A DNA stretch of 64,000 nucleotides from assembly GCA_003991915.1 (NCBI GenBank), contig RQTK01000967.1, positions 1-64,000 on the forward strand. The letters run 5' to 3'. Positions within the stretch are counted from its first letter, which is position 1; each line of letters starts with the position of its first letter. The position numbers and the translations under genes were made by a program. The DNA is from Elysia chlorotica. Its lineage: Eukaryota > Mollusca > Gastropoda > Plakobranchidae. Below, piece by piece: positions 36,249-64,000 of the stretch. The notes beneath the pieces are model-generated. The model searched no databases. It was not told the origin of the DNA and saw only the letters and a program-made list of their open reading frames with translations.

Positions 36249-39200
36249 GCATATGAAGTATATACAGCATTTTGTTGAAAGCCTTCATTTTATTAAAACA
36301 AAAATTGAAAGAAGTCCTTTTGATTGCAGTTTGCAGTACAAATACATGTAGTGATAACGTTGTGAAAAAACTGAAATGATGTGCTTGCTTATTTCCTATC
36401 ATACTTATGCTTATAAGGGGCAGTAAAGTTGTGTTTCAAAATGGACAGGACTTCACTAATAATGCTTTGATCTAATCTAACAAATTAAGCAGTAATGCAA
36501 GAAGGAAATTGCAATGGAAAAATGATCAAACTCTTAATTTTCACAATTATGACTCTTACATAGACAAGCATCTTTTTATCGTTGCACTTGAGTTATTAAA
36601 TTGAAGGAAGTTTTTTTTATAGGCTACACAAGGAAATCCACACAGCGGACCTTATATAGGCTACCTATTCCTCCTTTCTGCGGTTTCACTGTTAACACAA
36701 CACTAACAGGTAAATTCGGGGCCCTTACCAACTAGATTCCGTCTGAAGACATGCAGGGTAGTTAGCATTGGCTGGATAGGGAGATTCTCATCCTTTATAA
36801 TCAATAGCTATGGCTCGAATTTCTGTTCAGTGTAAATGTGTATTAGTACTACTGCAGGTTTACTCCAGCTCAACCAATGCAGTACCGCCTTGTGCAATTT
36901 ACGAGGGCAAGCTGATAAATAAGGGCCGTTTTTTAATAACTTTTTTATTTGAAGGACTACAGAAGCAAGTTACACATCAAATGAAAGCTTAGAGTCTCAC
37001 CTATCTGATGAACTATCATTTTTCAACATAGTCACCATCGCGTTCAATACAGTCCACCTTGGTTACAGGAAAGTCTCGTAAATGTTTGGTCAGTTGGAAC
37101 TGATTTGGGAGGAGGGGGGTGTGCGTTTCTTTTCTTTGGTATTCAAGACTACCAATCAATGTACAATAACCATTAAATGATTAATTTTTAAAAATGTGTA
37201 GATTGCACCAGTACTAGATTTGCTGTACATGTAGCTTCAATAGGTTAACCAAATTCAAATTAAGACATAATCGTTTTTTTTATAACTCAAATAAGAGTTT
37301 AGAACTTTTCAAATTCTTAAACTATACTGAAACGCTGATAATTATATCCAAAAATCCTTCCATATATAGTTGTGTTGATCAGACAAGTTTCCGACATCAC
37401 GCTCTGTAACCCCGTAGTCGTTTAAGACTAGGACTAGTAGGAGCTTTCTTGATACCCACACATGTAGTAAACTAGTGGTAATTCAGCATTCCCATCTTAC
37501 GCTAGTGGTAGCCTTGAATTTTTATGAACCAATTATTAATTAATCTTTTAAGAGGGCAGAATAAATTAGATTTAAAATACTGAAAAGTTAAGGGCTCTGA
37601 AGACTAGCTCCCGGATGAGTTTCTACACACATTTCTAAATCTTAAGCACAGTATCACAGCAGCGATATGTTATCAAAAATGCATATGACTGAAATAAATT
37701 TTACTTGTTAGGTTCCATTGAATAATGTTGTATTGGACTGGGGCCTGAATAACCGGCATTGTGTAAAGTATGCTTACTTGCACTGTGAACACCTTAAGAA
37801 AAAAAAATTGTTTTAATAGTATTTTTAAAGCTGAATTGGTCATGTAGTACCCAAGTTCTTTTGCCTTGATTACATATAGTATATTGTTTATTTTTTATTT
37901 TTTTATTAAATACATCTAGAACTTAGCAAAACATGCATTTTCCTTTTAGCATTTTGTTAATTGGTGAAAGTTAGTAAATTTTTGTGTTAAATCAATCTTA
38001 AATTCAAAGCAACTCACACAAAAAGTGCAACGCAAGTCAACAAAGTTTTTGTGTATTCTTTTTTTTTTTTATTTGTGTTTACACTTTGATCCCAAACTGT
38101 TAAAAGTTCTACAACATGATGGCGTACACACACACATACATGCATGCATGCCTACACACAACGCAGCACGCAAGCTGGGAAAAAACATAAGAAAACAAGG
38201 ATTCCAACGGCACGACCAATGACCTGCCTGTCTTAGGCCTTTGTGATGGTGAAGGATTCAAGGAAAGAAAGAAAGAAAGAACAAATTTGAAATGGACAAA
38301 AAAATGCACGTTATTGCACACAAAAAACACTACTAAGATCAAACACAAAGAAAAATTTTACTTTTAGCTATGCACTACATGGAAGATAAGGGAAAAATTG
38401 TTTTAAAAGTTTCACAACAGTGATATGGTACTGATACATAATAAAGTACAAAAGGTTATAGAACCAGTGCTAATTGAATTAAGAAAGCAAAAAAGCATTT
38501 TAAATTATAAAACTACATCTTTCTTCCATACCCTTAAAAAAAGTAAGTCAAAATCTGCTGTGAAGAGAGTGAAAAAAAAGGTGTGATATCAACCTGTCTC
38601 TTGTCCCACACACCATGAAGCCATTTGGCAATGAGTCCATCAGTCCAGAAGAAAAAAAATGTTAAATGAGGATGAATCCCGTGTCCTCTTCAATATGAAA
38701 AATAGAAACCCCAAGCTTCATTAGAAGTTATCATCAATACCATGATTATATTATTTTTTTTTTTTGAACAATAGTAAAATCCTAGAAATTAAAAAATAAA
38801 AACTTCGGATTTGAAAAACAAAAAACATCATCCACCAGTTTAACTGACTCAAGTGCTTAGGTAATGGAATATAAAACTATTCTGGCGCATTGTAAAATTA
38901 ACTGCATACGTAAACAGTAGTAATAATCTGATTGCTAAGAGTAACAGATAAAATATGTTGTGAAATGTATTAACCATGATTATAATTTGAAACATGAATG
39001 TTTAAACACAAAGAAATCCAAGGGAAATATTTTGGCAAAAATCAGGTTTTCTCCGAATAAGTATAGCAACAACTTTCTCTCTTTGTTGTCTCCAAGCTTT
39101 GTAAAGAACAAAATTCTGACTAGATATCCGGGAATACAAACGCTACCTTGTCTTTCGATCATCAAGCATAATGACTAACCATACGATACAATAAACACAT

Positions 39201-40972
39201 GAGATTAATGCCCCGAGTACAGTTAAACTAAAGCAAATAAGCAAGAACAGAAAAAATACTTCAGGAGAAATTTTCTTCCATTTTAAACCAGGAAGGCAAC
39301 AAAAAATTCTTTTTTTTTAATTGACATTTTCGTGGAAAACAGAAGCAAAGTTTAAGAAGTATATTTTAGTCATCTACAAACTAAGAGGGAAAAAATCAAA
39401 TAAAAAAAGATTGAATACTTCAACACAAAAGTAAAATTTTAAAACTACAAAACTAAAAAAATGAGTTTGGAGGTCATAGTGCTACACATAATAGCAATTG
39501 AGTTTACCAATCATGAGTAAAAAATACATTTTGATCGCAAAATCAAAGGGGGAATTCCACTTTTTATTTCCCAATTGGGTCTAAGCTAAGATAGATATGT
39601 GAAAAGGGCAAAAAAAAAGCTGAATCATAAGAACAGTTTTGTCTACTTAAGTACATGAGGCAAGAAAAAAAACACTTCTAAATGTGCACACCGACTCCAT
39701 TAAAATTAAAATCAAAGATGTTGAAAAAAGTTTGCAACAGGAAGCCATCAGGTAAAAAGAAAGCATGGAATGAAATGTTAGCTATTTATATTTATATATG
39801 TATAATTATGTTGTAATACATACAAAACAATCTGCAACTTCAAGGTAGTTTAAACATAAAAAAATATAACAACCCTCTACAAAAAAGTTAAATGCTGAAG
39901 TTGAAACAAAGTTTAAAGAAAGGAAGAAAAGGCTATACAATTAAAAGTTTAAGAAAGCTGTAACACAAAAAAATTGCATAAATGTACATCAACATTAAAC
40001 TTTAAAGCGCGGCAAACTGAGGCAAATTTGTGTCGTAATCATATACTGAACCAGGGGACGGTGAGCAGACAGGTCTATTATATATTGGATGAAGAAGAAA
40101 GAAATTTTCTGTATGAACTACCCAAGGAAAAGAATCAAAAACCTCAATGCAGATAAAAAATGCTTTTGCCAAGATATAATCGCACAATAAAAAATGAAGG
40201 CTACGCTTTTTTCTACTTTATATCTGCATAAGAATCCAATACCCAGTCAATAAACATGTTTACATTCCACAGCCTACACATGAGGAGTTATGGCTGCAGC
40301 AAAAACTGAGAAAAATTGAAAAATAATATTCTCCCTAACTTATTCCCTTTAAATTACTAGAGCACTTCAATCTCCGCCTTTAATTATAATTCCTCCCCCC
40401 CCCCACCCTTTTTTTTTTACCCGTCCACAATCAAATATGAATTGTTAATCAAGTACTGCGGAAAGTTATAATAGACAGATAAATGGTTAACTTAGATTAC
40501 GACTCATGGCATAAAAACAGCAATACTTAGTTCTACCAAATGTCCTGTTTAAGATGCACTCTCACACCAGAAAGTTTTGCATTAAATCACCATCAAGAGC
40601 ATATCCGATTTCTAGGAGGTTGACAGAATTGGGAAATATTTAATTATAGATGGAAAGACTATTAAAATACAACAATATTGATTGATATAGATAAGATTTA
40701 TTTCATTAACTCCCGTAATATATTGTTCAAAGAACAAAATAAAGAAATGTACAGATCAGCAACATTCCAACACAACACATATGTCAGCACATTTATAAAT
40801 ATTTATCATAATTATGTCTTAATATATATTTATATATGTATGTATTATATATTTAGTCCATATAAAACAAACATGTCAAAGCTTACTTGGTTAGCAATGG
40901 GTGCAAGATGAGCTTATTATTACAAATGACTTCATGCCCTGATGCACAAGGAAGAAGAGACTTGAGATCTTT

Positions 40973-41460
40973 ACCTACGCATTTCCCCTCCACTTTATAC
41001 TACTCAACCTACTACATTCCCTCGTCCATCTCTACTAGTCTACCTACAACATTCCCCATTCACTTTATACTTCTCTACCTATGACCTTCCCCCTCCGCTC
41101 AATATACTCTACCTATGACCTTCCACCTCCGCTTCACAACATAGCCGTTACTGTGCCGATGTGCCGTAAAACAAACTCACTCACTCAATCCCCCTCCGCT
41201 TTATACTACTCTACCTATGACGTGTACTCTATTACTCTACCTATGACATTCCCGCTTCCCCCTCTTACTTACTCTACCCCTCATTCCCTCTCCCCCCTAT
41301 ATAACCCTATTTAAGGCTTTCCCTCTATCCTATAGAATGAATAACATTCCATTTCCCCATTATACTACTCTACCTACAACATTCTCTCTCTGCTCTCTCT
41401 CGCCCATACTCCATTCCCTCTTCCCCAGTATACTCCTGCACCTATTGCATTTTTCTTTCT
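40973..41460. repeat. Pyrimidine-rich degenerate minisatellite
   Basis: Imperfect repeats of a roughly 35-45 bp unit built from CTACCTATGACATTCCCC and CTCCGCTTTATACTACTCT. Almost purine-free on the plus strand, so an HIPK transcript reading through would carry a long purine-rich stretch. Confidence 0.75.
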
Positions 41461-44400
41461 CCCCCTCTATGAAAGTTGCGACTATACTCCTATGTGTCTA
41501 TTTGTTACATAAGCTAAAAACCAATTGCAGAAGGACACCAAAACTAGGCTATGCCCCCCCCCCCTCCCCAGCTAAAGCCGACGGAGATGGGCATTGTAGT
41601 GTTGTGACCTGCCTGCAATATTGTATGCAGGATGCTGCCCTTTTTACAATTATATATATTGAAGTTCAAAACATTTTGAATAAAACCTGTTTTGTTTTAC
41701 TTAAAAAGAATTGTTTTGTGGAAAGATAGAATTGCATACATTAATATAATACTTCCGACATATGTTACACATAGACAAATGAAGAGGCATAGGGAGGGGC
41801 AGTTTAAATGTTTGATTTAGTGTGATCCAAGCAAACATAATATCCTGTGGTAAACGTTCAATATTTCTGAATAACACAATGCATAAATAAAAATGCATTA
41901 GTCACCTAAAAGCATACTACAGTGAGAAAACAGTATTCAAAATAGTGCTGACACAAAATTTATTTTAAAATTCCACAATATTCCAGCTCAAATTATAAAA
42001 AACAAACTTGAATGGGTTATATCTTGCTTTAAAATAAAAAAAAAAAAATTTAAAAATTGATTAAGACAGTGCTGTTTATTAAACTTCCATGTTGTTGGGT
42101 ACTATTTCTCCTCAACTTGAGTTGACAAGTGTTCACAATTGATCTCTAGAGGAGATAACTCCATCAAGGAAATAGGAGCGTTGCGCAAACGGAGAATACC
42201 AAATATGGAATGTGAGCAATACAAAACCCTTGTCTACAAGAGAAAACAAACTTTTTAATATATGTCAAAACATCAAAATGGACATCTAAGTATTGAAAGT
42301 ATTGTCTCCTTATGTGGTCTTAAACTTTGTTATTGGTGTTCTGCCGTCACATATCATGCAAATCGTGGGTGGATCACATCACACCTCAGATTAAAATTAT
42401 AAGGCTTCCATCCTCCGGCATTTTATCTTTTTTTGGCATCATCACTTTTGAGATGCAGTGAGCTCTTTATATCATCATTTATCAAGCAAGTACCAATGTT
42501 CTTCAAACATTACATATAGAACGGGGGAAAGTGGGGAATCTGCTTGTGACACTGAAATGCTTGGCTTAAGAGATTATGAAAATAAAATGAACTTCAAAAC
42601 AGGAACTATTTGAGAAAAGCTCTGCATAAATGCCAAAGTGAAAATTGAGAATAAATCTGATAGTATTAGAAACACTCTGAATAAAACAACGCTGGAAAAT
42701 AGCAAAGTCAAACTTTTTACAAACGTTGAAGATAATTAGACTGATGCTTTTATACAAGCACTGTACATCTTAATGGATAAAAAAACGCATGCAAAAGCAA
42801 GGAAAGTCCAAGTCTCTAACAAACTAAATAAGCAAAACAATACTTGTTTCAAATTTGAAAGGGGGAGACGGATACTTCCAGTATGGTACTTAAGATCCAT
42901 GATAAGAAAAAAGTTTTAGAATTCACGTCACACTACCACATATGTGAATAAGGAAAAAATACATGCATTTATAATGATTATAAGAGGTCCAAAACCAATG
43001 CACATTTAAGACCAAGGTTCAACAGTAGTTTTTAAAAAAAATGTTTTAACAAGCTCAAAGATCACAAGATAATCAATGGAAGTGCAAAGGTGCTATGAAA
43101 GAAATACAAATCTAAAAAAAAATGAACTGGAAAAAATCTGATACATTAATCCAAATGTCAATATGTCTAAGCTTCCTCATTGATACAGAAAAAGAAAAGG
43201 TTCAAACTGATGAAGGGTGTTATATTCTTTTCTTCAATGCACTCACCAGATGGGCTAAGCCAATAAAAAAAGAGGAACGGAAAATACTCCCAAAATCTGT
43301 CTGCACATGATCAAGAGAGAGGAGGGTTTTTGTTTTATTTTTTAATGGGACGGAACAATCTTAGACCCCTTTGTTTTATCTGCTTTTATACATAATTATA
43401 TATAATGTGAATTTGAGTGACTTTTAATCTTTTGGTCAGAGTGCAATGCCTATACAGATGACCAGCTATGGAGAATATATACATCAACAAGATAACGCAG
43501 GTGAAAAAAGCTATTCACAATGCCCACACCAACGTGGTAAAGGTTACCAAATAGTAATGCTTCAAGTAACACAATAAGACCAAATGTTCAAATCAAACTT
43601 TGAAAAATAAAGCTTGAATGCATGTCTCAAACATTATAATGGTGAAACCTGAACTGGCGCATAACAATATATATATATGGTGAGTGTGGCAACAAAAAAA
43701 ATGAAATATTACTCCAGAAATGGTTTTAACAGGTACATCCATCTGAACTGGAATTGACAACAAGATCAAGAAGATATATATATATATATAGATATATATG
43801 TACAATGATTAGAAATATATCTTTGTTTATTCCATAGATCCAGAAAACCATAAAAGAGATTTACAAATCTGGTGAACTTGTGAAAAGTGGTCGATGAAAC
43901 AATGAACATTTTTACAAATGGAAATAGTGACAACATTGTTAATACCCACTAGCAGAGGATGTAAAACAAGGCACACATGCACTGTCCACAGCATCTAAAG
44001 CTATTTAAGTGCATTTGTTTCTTCTTTTTTTTAAGCCAAATATATTGACAAATATGAGGTCAATTCATATGTCTTACATTTATCTACAAATGTCTTCCAC
44101 CTAGTATGATTTGTGACATGTTGCTTTTCCCATTCAAACCATATTTTTTCCCTTGTTGAATAGACAAGCATATCATGATGGATCTAGATGAACTGAGAAT
44201 TATACATGGCATAAATGTACATTGCAAAAATTACTAAAACAAAATCAAACAATAACAATATTTAAAATTTAAAAAAAAAAACAGCTTTATGGACAAATTT
44301 CATGCAAACACCAAGTTTGAGAGAAATTCATCTAACCTAGTAATATATTCAATAAATAGGGGTGAATCAAATAAAATTTAAATCTAAATGCTTTACTTTG

Positions 44401-46597
44401 TGTTTTTAGTTCAACAAATGATCTACTGATAAACCATCAAAATATACACCTGGAGAATGCAGAGGGTTTAACTATTCAATACTATAAATACAACTATGCA
44501 TGCAGCAAGCAAGGGTATATTCCTGAGCGTCAAAATGGAAATTTATATGGAAATTTGTACAGGTGGTGAGACAAAAATAGAAATAGAAAGTTACACAACA
44601 AAGCTGCCCAACACCAAACTAAAAAGATTAGGGTTCTAGGGCAAGAGAAAAAGACAGTTCAACCAGCTACCAACGCAAGCAATTTGTAATGAAACAGCAA
44701 GTACATCGATATATTATGAGCATGGCCATATCACAAGCAAAACAAATCTGCTGTTAAAACTTGTCAAGCTTTATAACGGATGTAACACCAGCAAATACAG
44801 TGAAATGGGTTGCACACACATCACCCCACAGGTTAAATCATATAAAAGTCATCAAAGCTACACACAGAGCTGAAAACCGTTTTTTCTTCTTGACCAAGAT
44901 TGAATGACTTCATACATTGACCATTAAATAAGAAGGCTCTCTTTCTTCATCCACATAACTATTATTGTCTATTTACATTGGCTCTTCTGCTCACAGTGCC
45001 AAGTTATAAAAATCACTCCATAACCAATGTTAATCTAGGATACACAAATCACATAGAAAATTCTTTCATAGAAAAATAGTTTGTAAATATCTCTTTGTCT
45101 ATACCAGAAACTATCCACATCATACACACAAAACATTAATATAAAGTTCTCTCATCCATGTCACACAATTATAGTTCATTAATTTTTTTCAATTCCACAA
45201 CATAAAAAATTGTTTTTGTATTTTGTGCCAAAAAAAAAACTGCATTCAAGAAGCAAAACGATTTGAAGGGTGGGGGGAAGGGGTACCCTTGGTGCGGCGA
45301 GCTGGTTTTGGCCTTGGCTTGCTTCACAGTGTGGCACTTGTTACAGAGAAAGAGGAGAAAGAAGGCAAGCACCGAGCACTAGTGTCGAAACTGAAGCAAA
45401 CGTGTCAAGCATTGGAAGACTCCACCAGTTCAAGGGAGAAGCTCGGGCGGCCTGCTAGGGCTAGCTCAGCTCCACAATGCCAGAACTAGCGACAACTAGA
45501 AATAATTCACAGGCTCTATTGTGAACTTCTTTAAACTTGCAGCTTCTGAACCTGGGAGGTACAGTACTAAATCTAGTAAGGATCAAGCAGAGATTCAAAA
45601 ACCCATGGATAATCTGAAAGGTAACAACTATCAAAGAGAAGATATAGAAGACATTAGTTATGGATATGAAAACAAAAGAAAAACAAAAATTTTAAGAAGT
45701 TCATCAGGGAAGGAGATGGAAAGGAGCCAAGAGCAGTCACATGCTAGAAAAGGAAAATGATATTAAAAAATTAGGAAAAAACAAAAAGACAAGAGGGGGA
45801 AGGCGGTTTAGAAAGAAAAAGCCCACACTGAGAGCTCAAAGCAACCATAAACCAAAGCTACAAGCTACAAGGGTTTTATAAAAAACAAAATCATGTTATG
45901 AGGCATGCTAGGTGACATGGAACTTTAGAAAAATATGGATGAATGGAACAAATCTAGGTGACACAATTGCTTTAAATGCTCTGTAAAAAGAAGAACAAAA
46001 ACAATATAGCCTTCTTGATTTAAGTAGTAACTACTGACCAATCCAAAGGACACCATGGAACAATGGAAGGGAAAGGTGGAGTTAACATGCGGAAATCAAG
46101 AAGCTAAAACGTTACATTCAGTAGTTCTACAAAGTAGACAGACTTACATCTTTTAAATTTGCAAATAGCCATCCAAAACTGCCTCCATTGGGCAAGTCTT
46201 CTAAAATTTAAAAAGATGAGCAAACTTAAAGCCTGTGCAGTACAAACACGTTAACTAGCAAAACTTCAGCCCATCCTTTATGATGCACCAAACAGATAAT
46301 CTGATGTGAGTGCAATAAAAAAAAATTTTTAGATGTTAAACATTCCAAACAAATGTTGCAATATTTCATGTTCCAGTCAAAGAAGCAATAAAAGCTATGA
46401 AGCTCCAACACAGAGCAGTTTTGAGTCATTTGGGGAAATTATTTGTTGAGACAGAAATCACTACATCTTTTGGCCCATACATAGAAATTGAATAATTGTA
46501 AAAGGAAATATAGAGTGACCTTCACAATGATATCCAAACATATTACCTACTGATGTTTAACTCTAGGTATAATATTTCTACAACAACAAAAAAAGAA

Positions 46598-46628
<31 letters not shown>

Positions 46629-46633
46629 ACACA
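46598..46633. repeat. Poly(C) followed by (CA)n
   Basis: About 17 C followed by (AC)n, matching the structure at 12374-12406. Confidence 0.8.
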
Positions 46634-47132
46634 AATGATTTTTCAAGCCTTATAGAATCTCAAGTTCTATGAATAGCAATATCCCACAGACTCATGTCAG
46701 GAATCTCAAATTGCAAGTTCTTTATGTTTTGAAGTGTCCTCCAAGAGGTTAACCTTCAAGACGTCTCTCTGTGGGCAAAATAAGTCATTTGAAGTCCCCA
46801 TCACTTCTGCTGTCGCTTCATTCTTTGCTGGATTTATTGCGACAGAGCTAGATAGATTTCAAATTCTTTCAAGAATTGGATGAGGGAAGGGTTACGATAC
46901 TTTTTTCTTTCATTCACCTAATAGATGTATGTCAGTCACACTTGCATTGAGCATGGTGTCTTATCTTTGATAAATGGAAAGGGAGAGAAGGGAAAAAATT
47001 TTAATTCAATGCAAATAAGACTCCATAAAGTATAAAACAAATAACAAAAAATCTTGTTTAAAACTGCATGTGAGGATTGTCCCTTATCATAATTATGTGC
47101 TCCCGTGTGTAATGACAGTTTGGTGGTGCTGC

Positions 47133-61915
<14,783 letters not shown>

Positions 61916-61979
61916 TTAACACTCATTGCCTTTTTAATCAGCTACCAGCTAGTGAATGAACATTTGTAACAAGAAGCAA

Positions 61980-62205
61980 GTCCATTTCATGGACGGGTCT
62001 CAGGACTGACATCTGATAATTTTAAGCACTATTTTTCTTGCTGTCACACAAACACATGGCAGGGATACCATAACTTCAGTTTCAACTGGTCACTCATACT
62101 GGCACTAACACTAACAGTTTGGACTGGCACCAACACAAACAGTTTGGAAAGCGGTGATCTAATCAGCTGTCTTCTCTACCAACTGAGCTACCTCACCCCC
62201 CAGAC
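61980..62205 (-). mobile_element. tRNA-derived SINE copy, minus orientation
   Basis: Contains CTGACATCTGATAATTTTAA and CACACAAACACATGGCAGGG and ends at CTACCAACTGAGCTACCTCA, the reverse of a tRNA A-box head. Confidence 0.65.
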
Positions 62206-62374
62206 AGTATTCCATCAAGTTATTATTATAGATTATTATTTTTTAAGAGAGATTGTCTTAATTATGAAAGATCAGCAGAGTAACGCCTATATTATGCACA
62301 TATTGTCTCAAGACATTTAATAACACAAAAATTGTGCACAAAAAAGATTGGTTTAAAGTGAAGAATATACAACC

Positions 62375-63033
62375 TTTTAAAAGATCCATGTGTAGGATTA
62401 TACAAGTTCCGACTTTGTTATAGACCATATTATTTCTTGAACAAGTCACTATAAACAAAATTATATCTAGCCTTTCATTTTCTATCTATGTAAAATAATT
62501 GGCAAGTTTGATCCATGTGTAGGATTATACACGTTCAACTTTGTTATAGACCATATTATTTCTTGAACAAGTCACTATAAACAAAATCTTATCTAGCTAT
62601 TCATTTTCTAACTATGTGAAATAATTGGTAAGTTTTTAAAAGATCCATGTGAACGATTATACATGTTCAACTTTGTTATAGACCATATTATTTCTTGAAC
62701 AAGTCACTATAAACAAAATCATATGATCTAGCTTTTCATTTTCTATCTATGTGAAATAATTGGCAAGTTTTTTAAAAGATCCATGTGTAGGATTATACAC
62801 GTTCAACTTTGTTATAGACCATATTATTTCTTGAACAAGTCACTATAAACAAAATAATTTCTAGCTTTTCATTTTCTATCTATGTGAAATAATTGGCAAG
62901 TTTTTAAAAGAGCCATGTGTAGGATTATACACGTTCAACTTTGTTATAGACCATATTTCTTGAACAAGTCACTGTAAACAAAATCATATCTAGCTTTTCA
63001 TTTTCTATCTATGTGAAATAATTGGCAAGTTTT
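62375..63033. repeat. Tandem array of five units of 127-136 bp
   Basis: Units begin at GATCCATGTGTAGGATTATA near 62383, 62510, 62642, 62778 and 62910, each continuing through GTTATAGACCATATTATTTC and TTCATTTTCTATCTATGTGA. Units are highly similar, with short indels. The first unit and its left flank match a single diverged copy at 16378-16445. Confidence 0.9.
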
Positions 63034-63174
63034 GTGGGTAGGACGTGCTGGTTATTGTAATTTCCCCATTCACGTTTACAACCATTCCTATAAATGTAAA
63101 AATAACCTTAGTGTCTGACTCCCCACTCTATCAGTGATAAGAGCACTATTTAAAAGTTAAGCTCTACACTTGAT

Positions 63175-63385
63175 GTTCCAGTACTGCCAGAGCTGAGTTG
63201 AGTTGGTTGCTGAACGCCCAACATCAGAGGCAATATTGTGCACAAATGTCTCCTAGTTTTACGTGCGATCACACAGAGGCGGTGCAGGGAGACCAGGAAT
63301 CCTGTCTCTGCCAGTCACATCAATATGAGACACCAATGCTTTACCACTTTCCCCAGTTCGCCCCCACTGTCTGAGCTATATGATC
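63175..63385 (-). mobile_element. tRNA-derived SINE copy, minus orientation
   Basis: Starts with the reversed tail (AGTTGAGTTGGTTGCTGAAC), continues through TTTTACGTGCGATCACACAG and CACATCAATATGAGACACCA, and ends in the head region near CTGAGCTATATGATC. Confidence 0.6.
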
Positions 63386-63610
63386 CCCCATAAAATATTT
63401 TTTTGAATCTTAGTTACTAGGGTGGACATTTTTTCCAGATAGAGAGGGAGTGAGAGAAAAAGACAGACAGATAGGGGATGGTGGGAGAAACTGAGTGGGT
63501 GGAGTACATCTGAGGATTTGTGAAACGTTTCACATTTATAAACTATCTACGTTTGTGGATGCGAGCAAAACGTTAAGAGCACAAAAATCCCACAAGCGCT
63601 TCTATTTTTA

Positions 63611-63644
<34 letters not shown>

Positions 63645-63699
63645 GAAGAAATAACCTAGATGGTAACTCGATAAATAAGGAAAAAAACTATTGCTTGTT

Positions 63700-64000
63700 T
63701 TAAATTTTGATTTGGTTTTTGTCTTTGAAGTCTCGGAAACGCAGTTGTTAATGTTAATGGTACCCTCATCACTTCTTGTAACGTAGTAAAGAACCTTGGT
63801 GTTAAATTAGACAGCGAAATGTCAATGGTTCCACAAGTAAATAATCTTTGCAAAAGTATGTATTTTCAAACACGCAACATTTCTTCTGTACGATCTTTTT
63901 TAACAACGAGCGTTACAAAAACATTAATGACATCTTTAGTGTTATCAAAACTCGACTATTGTAACAGCTTACTAGCAGGCCTTCCTGATAAAACTTTACA
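63700..64000 (+). mobile_element. Non-LTR retrotransposon (LINE) reverse-transcriptase C-terminal fragment
   Basis: Plus-strand frame 2 from about 63735 reads VKNLGVKLDSEM, then CKSMYFQTRNISSVRSFL and LVLSKLDYCNSLLAGLPDK, typical of the thumb region of Jockey/CR1/L2-type LINE reverse transcriptases. The visible stretch is open to the window edge; the upstream catalytic domains are absent and a stop precedes the frame, so it is a 5'-truncated copy. It lies in the HIPK intron, antisense to the gene. Confidence 0.8.

Larger units (their letters stand above)
35889..47132. other. 11.2 kb without coding exons: ACTL6A 3' UTR and probable long HIPK 3' UTR
   Basis: Between two convergent stop codons. 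The left few hundred bases are the ACTL6A 3' UTR. The rest is AT-rich, with fewer recognisable mobile elements than the introns, which fits a long minus-strand HIPK 3' UTR such as vertebrate HIPK mRNAs have. A first AATAAA on the minus strand (plus-strand TTTATT at 46833-46838) would give only about 300 nt. Also seen: a pyrimidine-rich minisatellite (40973-41460), a poly(C)-(CA)n tract (46598-46633), a TA-rich tract near 43775, a SINE-related stretch near 37399-37470, and a GC-richer island at 45245-45490. No RNA gene was recognised. Confidence 0.4.

Noticed and set aside
45223..45489. 88-residue open frame in a GC-richer island
   Set aside because: No similarity recognised and no splice or start context; more likely part of the HIPK 3' UTR.
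62375..63033. CRISPR-like array
   Set aside because: Units of about 130 bp repeat throughout with no unique spacers, in a eukaryotic intron; it is a tandem satellite.

Overview
This is eukaryotic nuclear DNA from an intron-rich, AT-rich invertebrate genome. The protein sequences, short exons in long introns, dispersed tRNA-derived SINEs and abundant microsatellites fit a lophotrochozoan, most likely a gastropod mollusc. That placement is an inference; no species can be named. There are no bacterial features.

Four protein-coding genes can be assembled exon by exon, and splice phase agrees across every junction. (1) 1-4638, + strand: the 3' part of a mitochondrial 3-ketoacyl-CoA thiolase (ACAA2), 7 exons, with the 5' end outside the window. 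(2) 7457-23192, - strand: a 13-exon gene for a 1080-residue nuclear protein. It has an N-terminal STRA8-type bHLH and a degenerate, interrupted HMG box near the C-terminus, the architecture of the meiosis-entry regulators STRA8 and MEIOSIN. (3) 25423-35888, + strand: ACTL6A/BAF53, 14 exons, 431 residues, complete; the actin-related subunit of BAF chromatin remodellers and of INO80/TIP60 complexes. (4) 47133-61892, - strand: a homeodomain-interacting protein kinase (HIPK). The 17 exons here run from the kinase APE motif to the C-terminus; the N-terminal half lies beyond 64000.

Genes 1 and 2 are convergent, 2 and 3 are divergent with a 2.2 kb spacer, and 3 and 4 are convergent across an 11 kb stretch without coding exons that probably holds the long HIPK 3' UTR. 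No joint pathway is implied by the order. The pairing of a meiosis-type transcription factor with BAF53 is suggestive only.

The most interesting material is in gene 2. A recent 654-bp duplication has placed a second copy of its largest internal exon upstream, where including it would shift the frame and stop translation after five codons. The 5' splice site of the original exon lies in the 3' tail of a SINE. In HIPK a separate, perfect 326-bp duplication of an exon end plus flanking intron brackets a 1.1 kb spacer. Other repeats include a tRNA-derived SINE family in both orientations, a five-unit array of about 130 bp units in a HIPK intron with a diverged single copy in gene 2, a LINE reverse-transcriptase fragment at the right edge, a long GAA tract, and several minisatellites.
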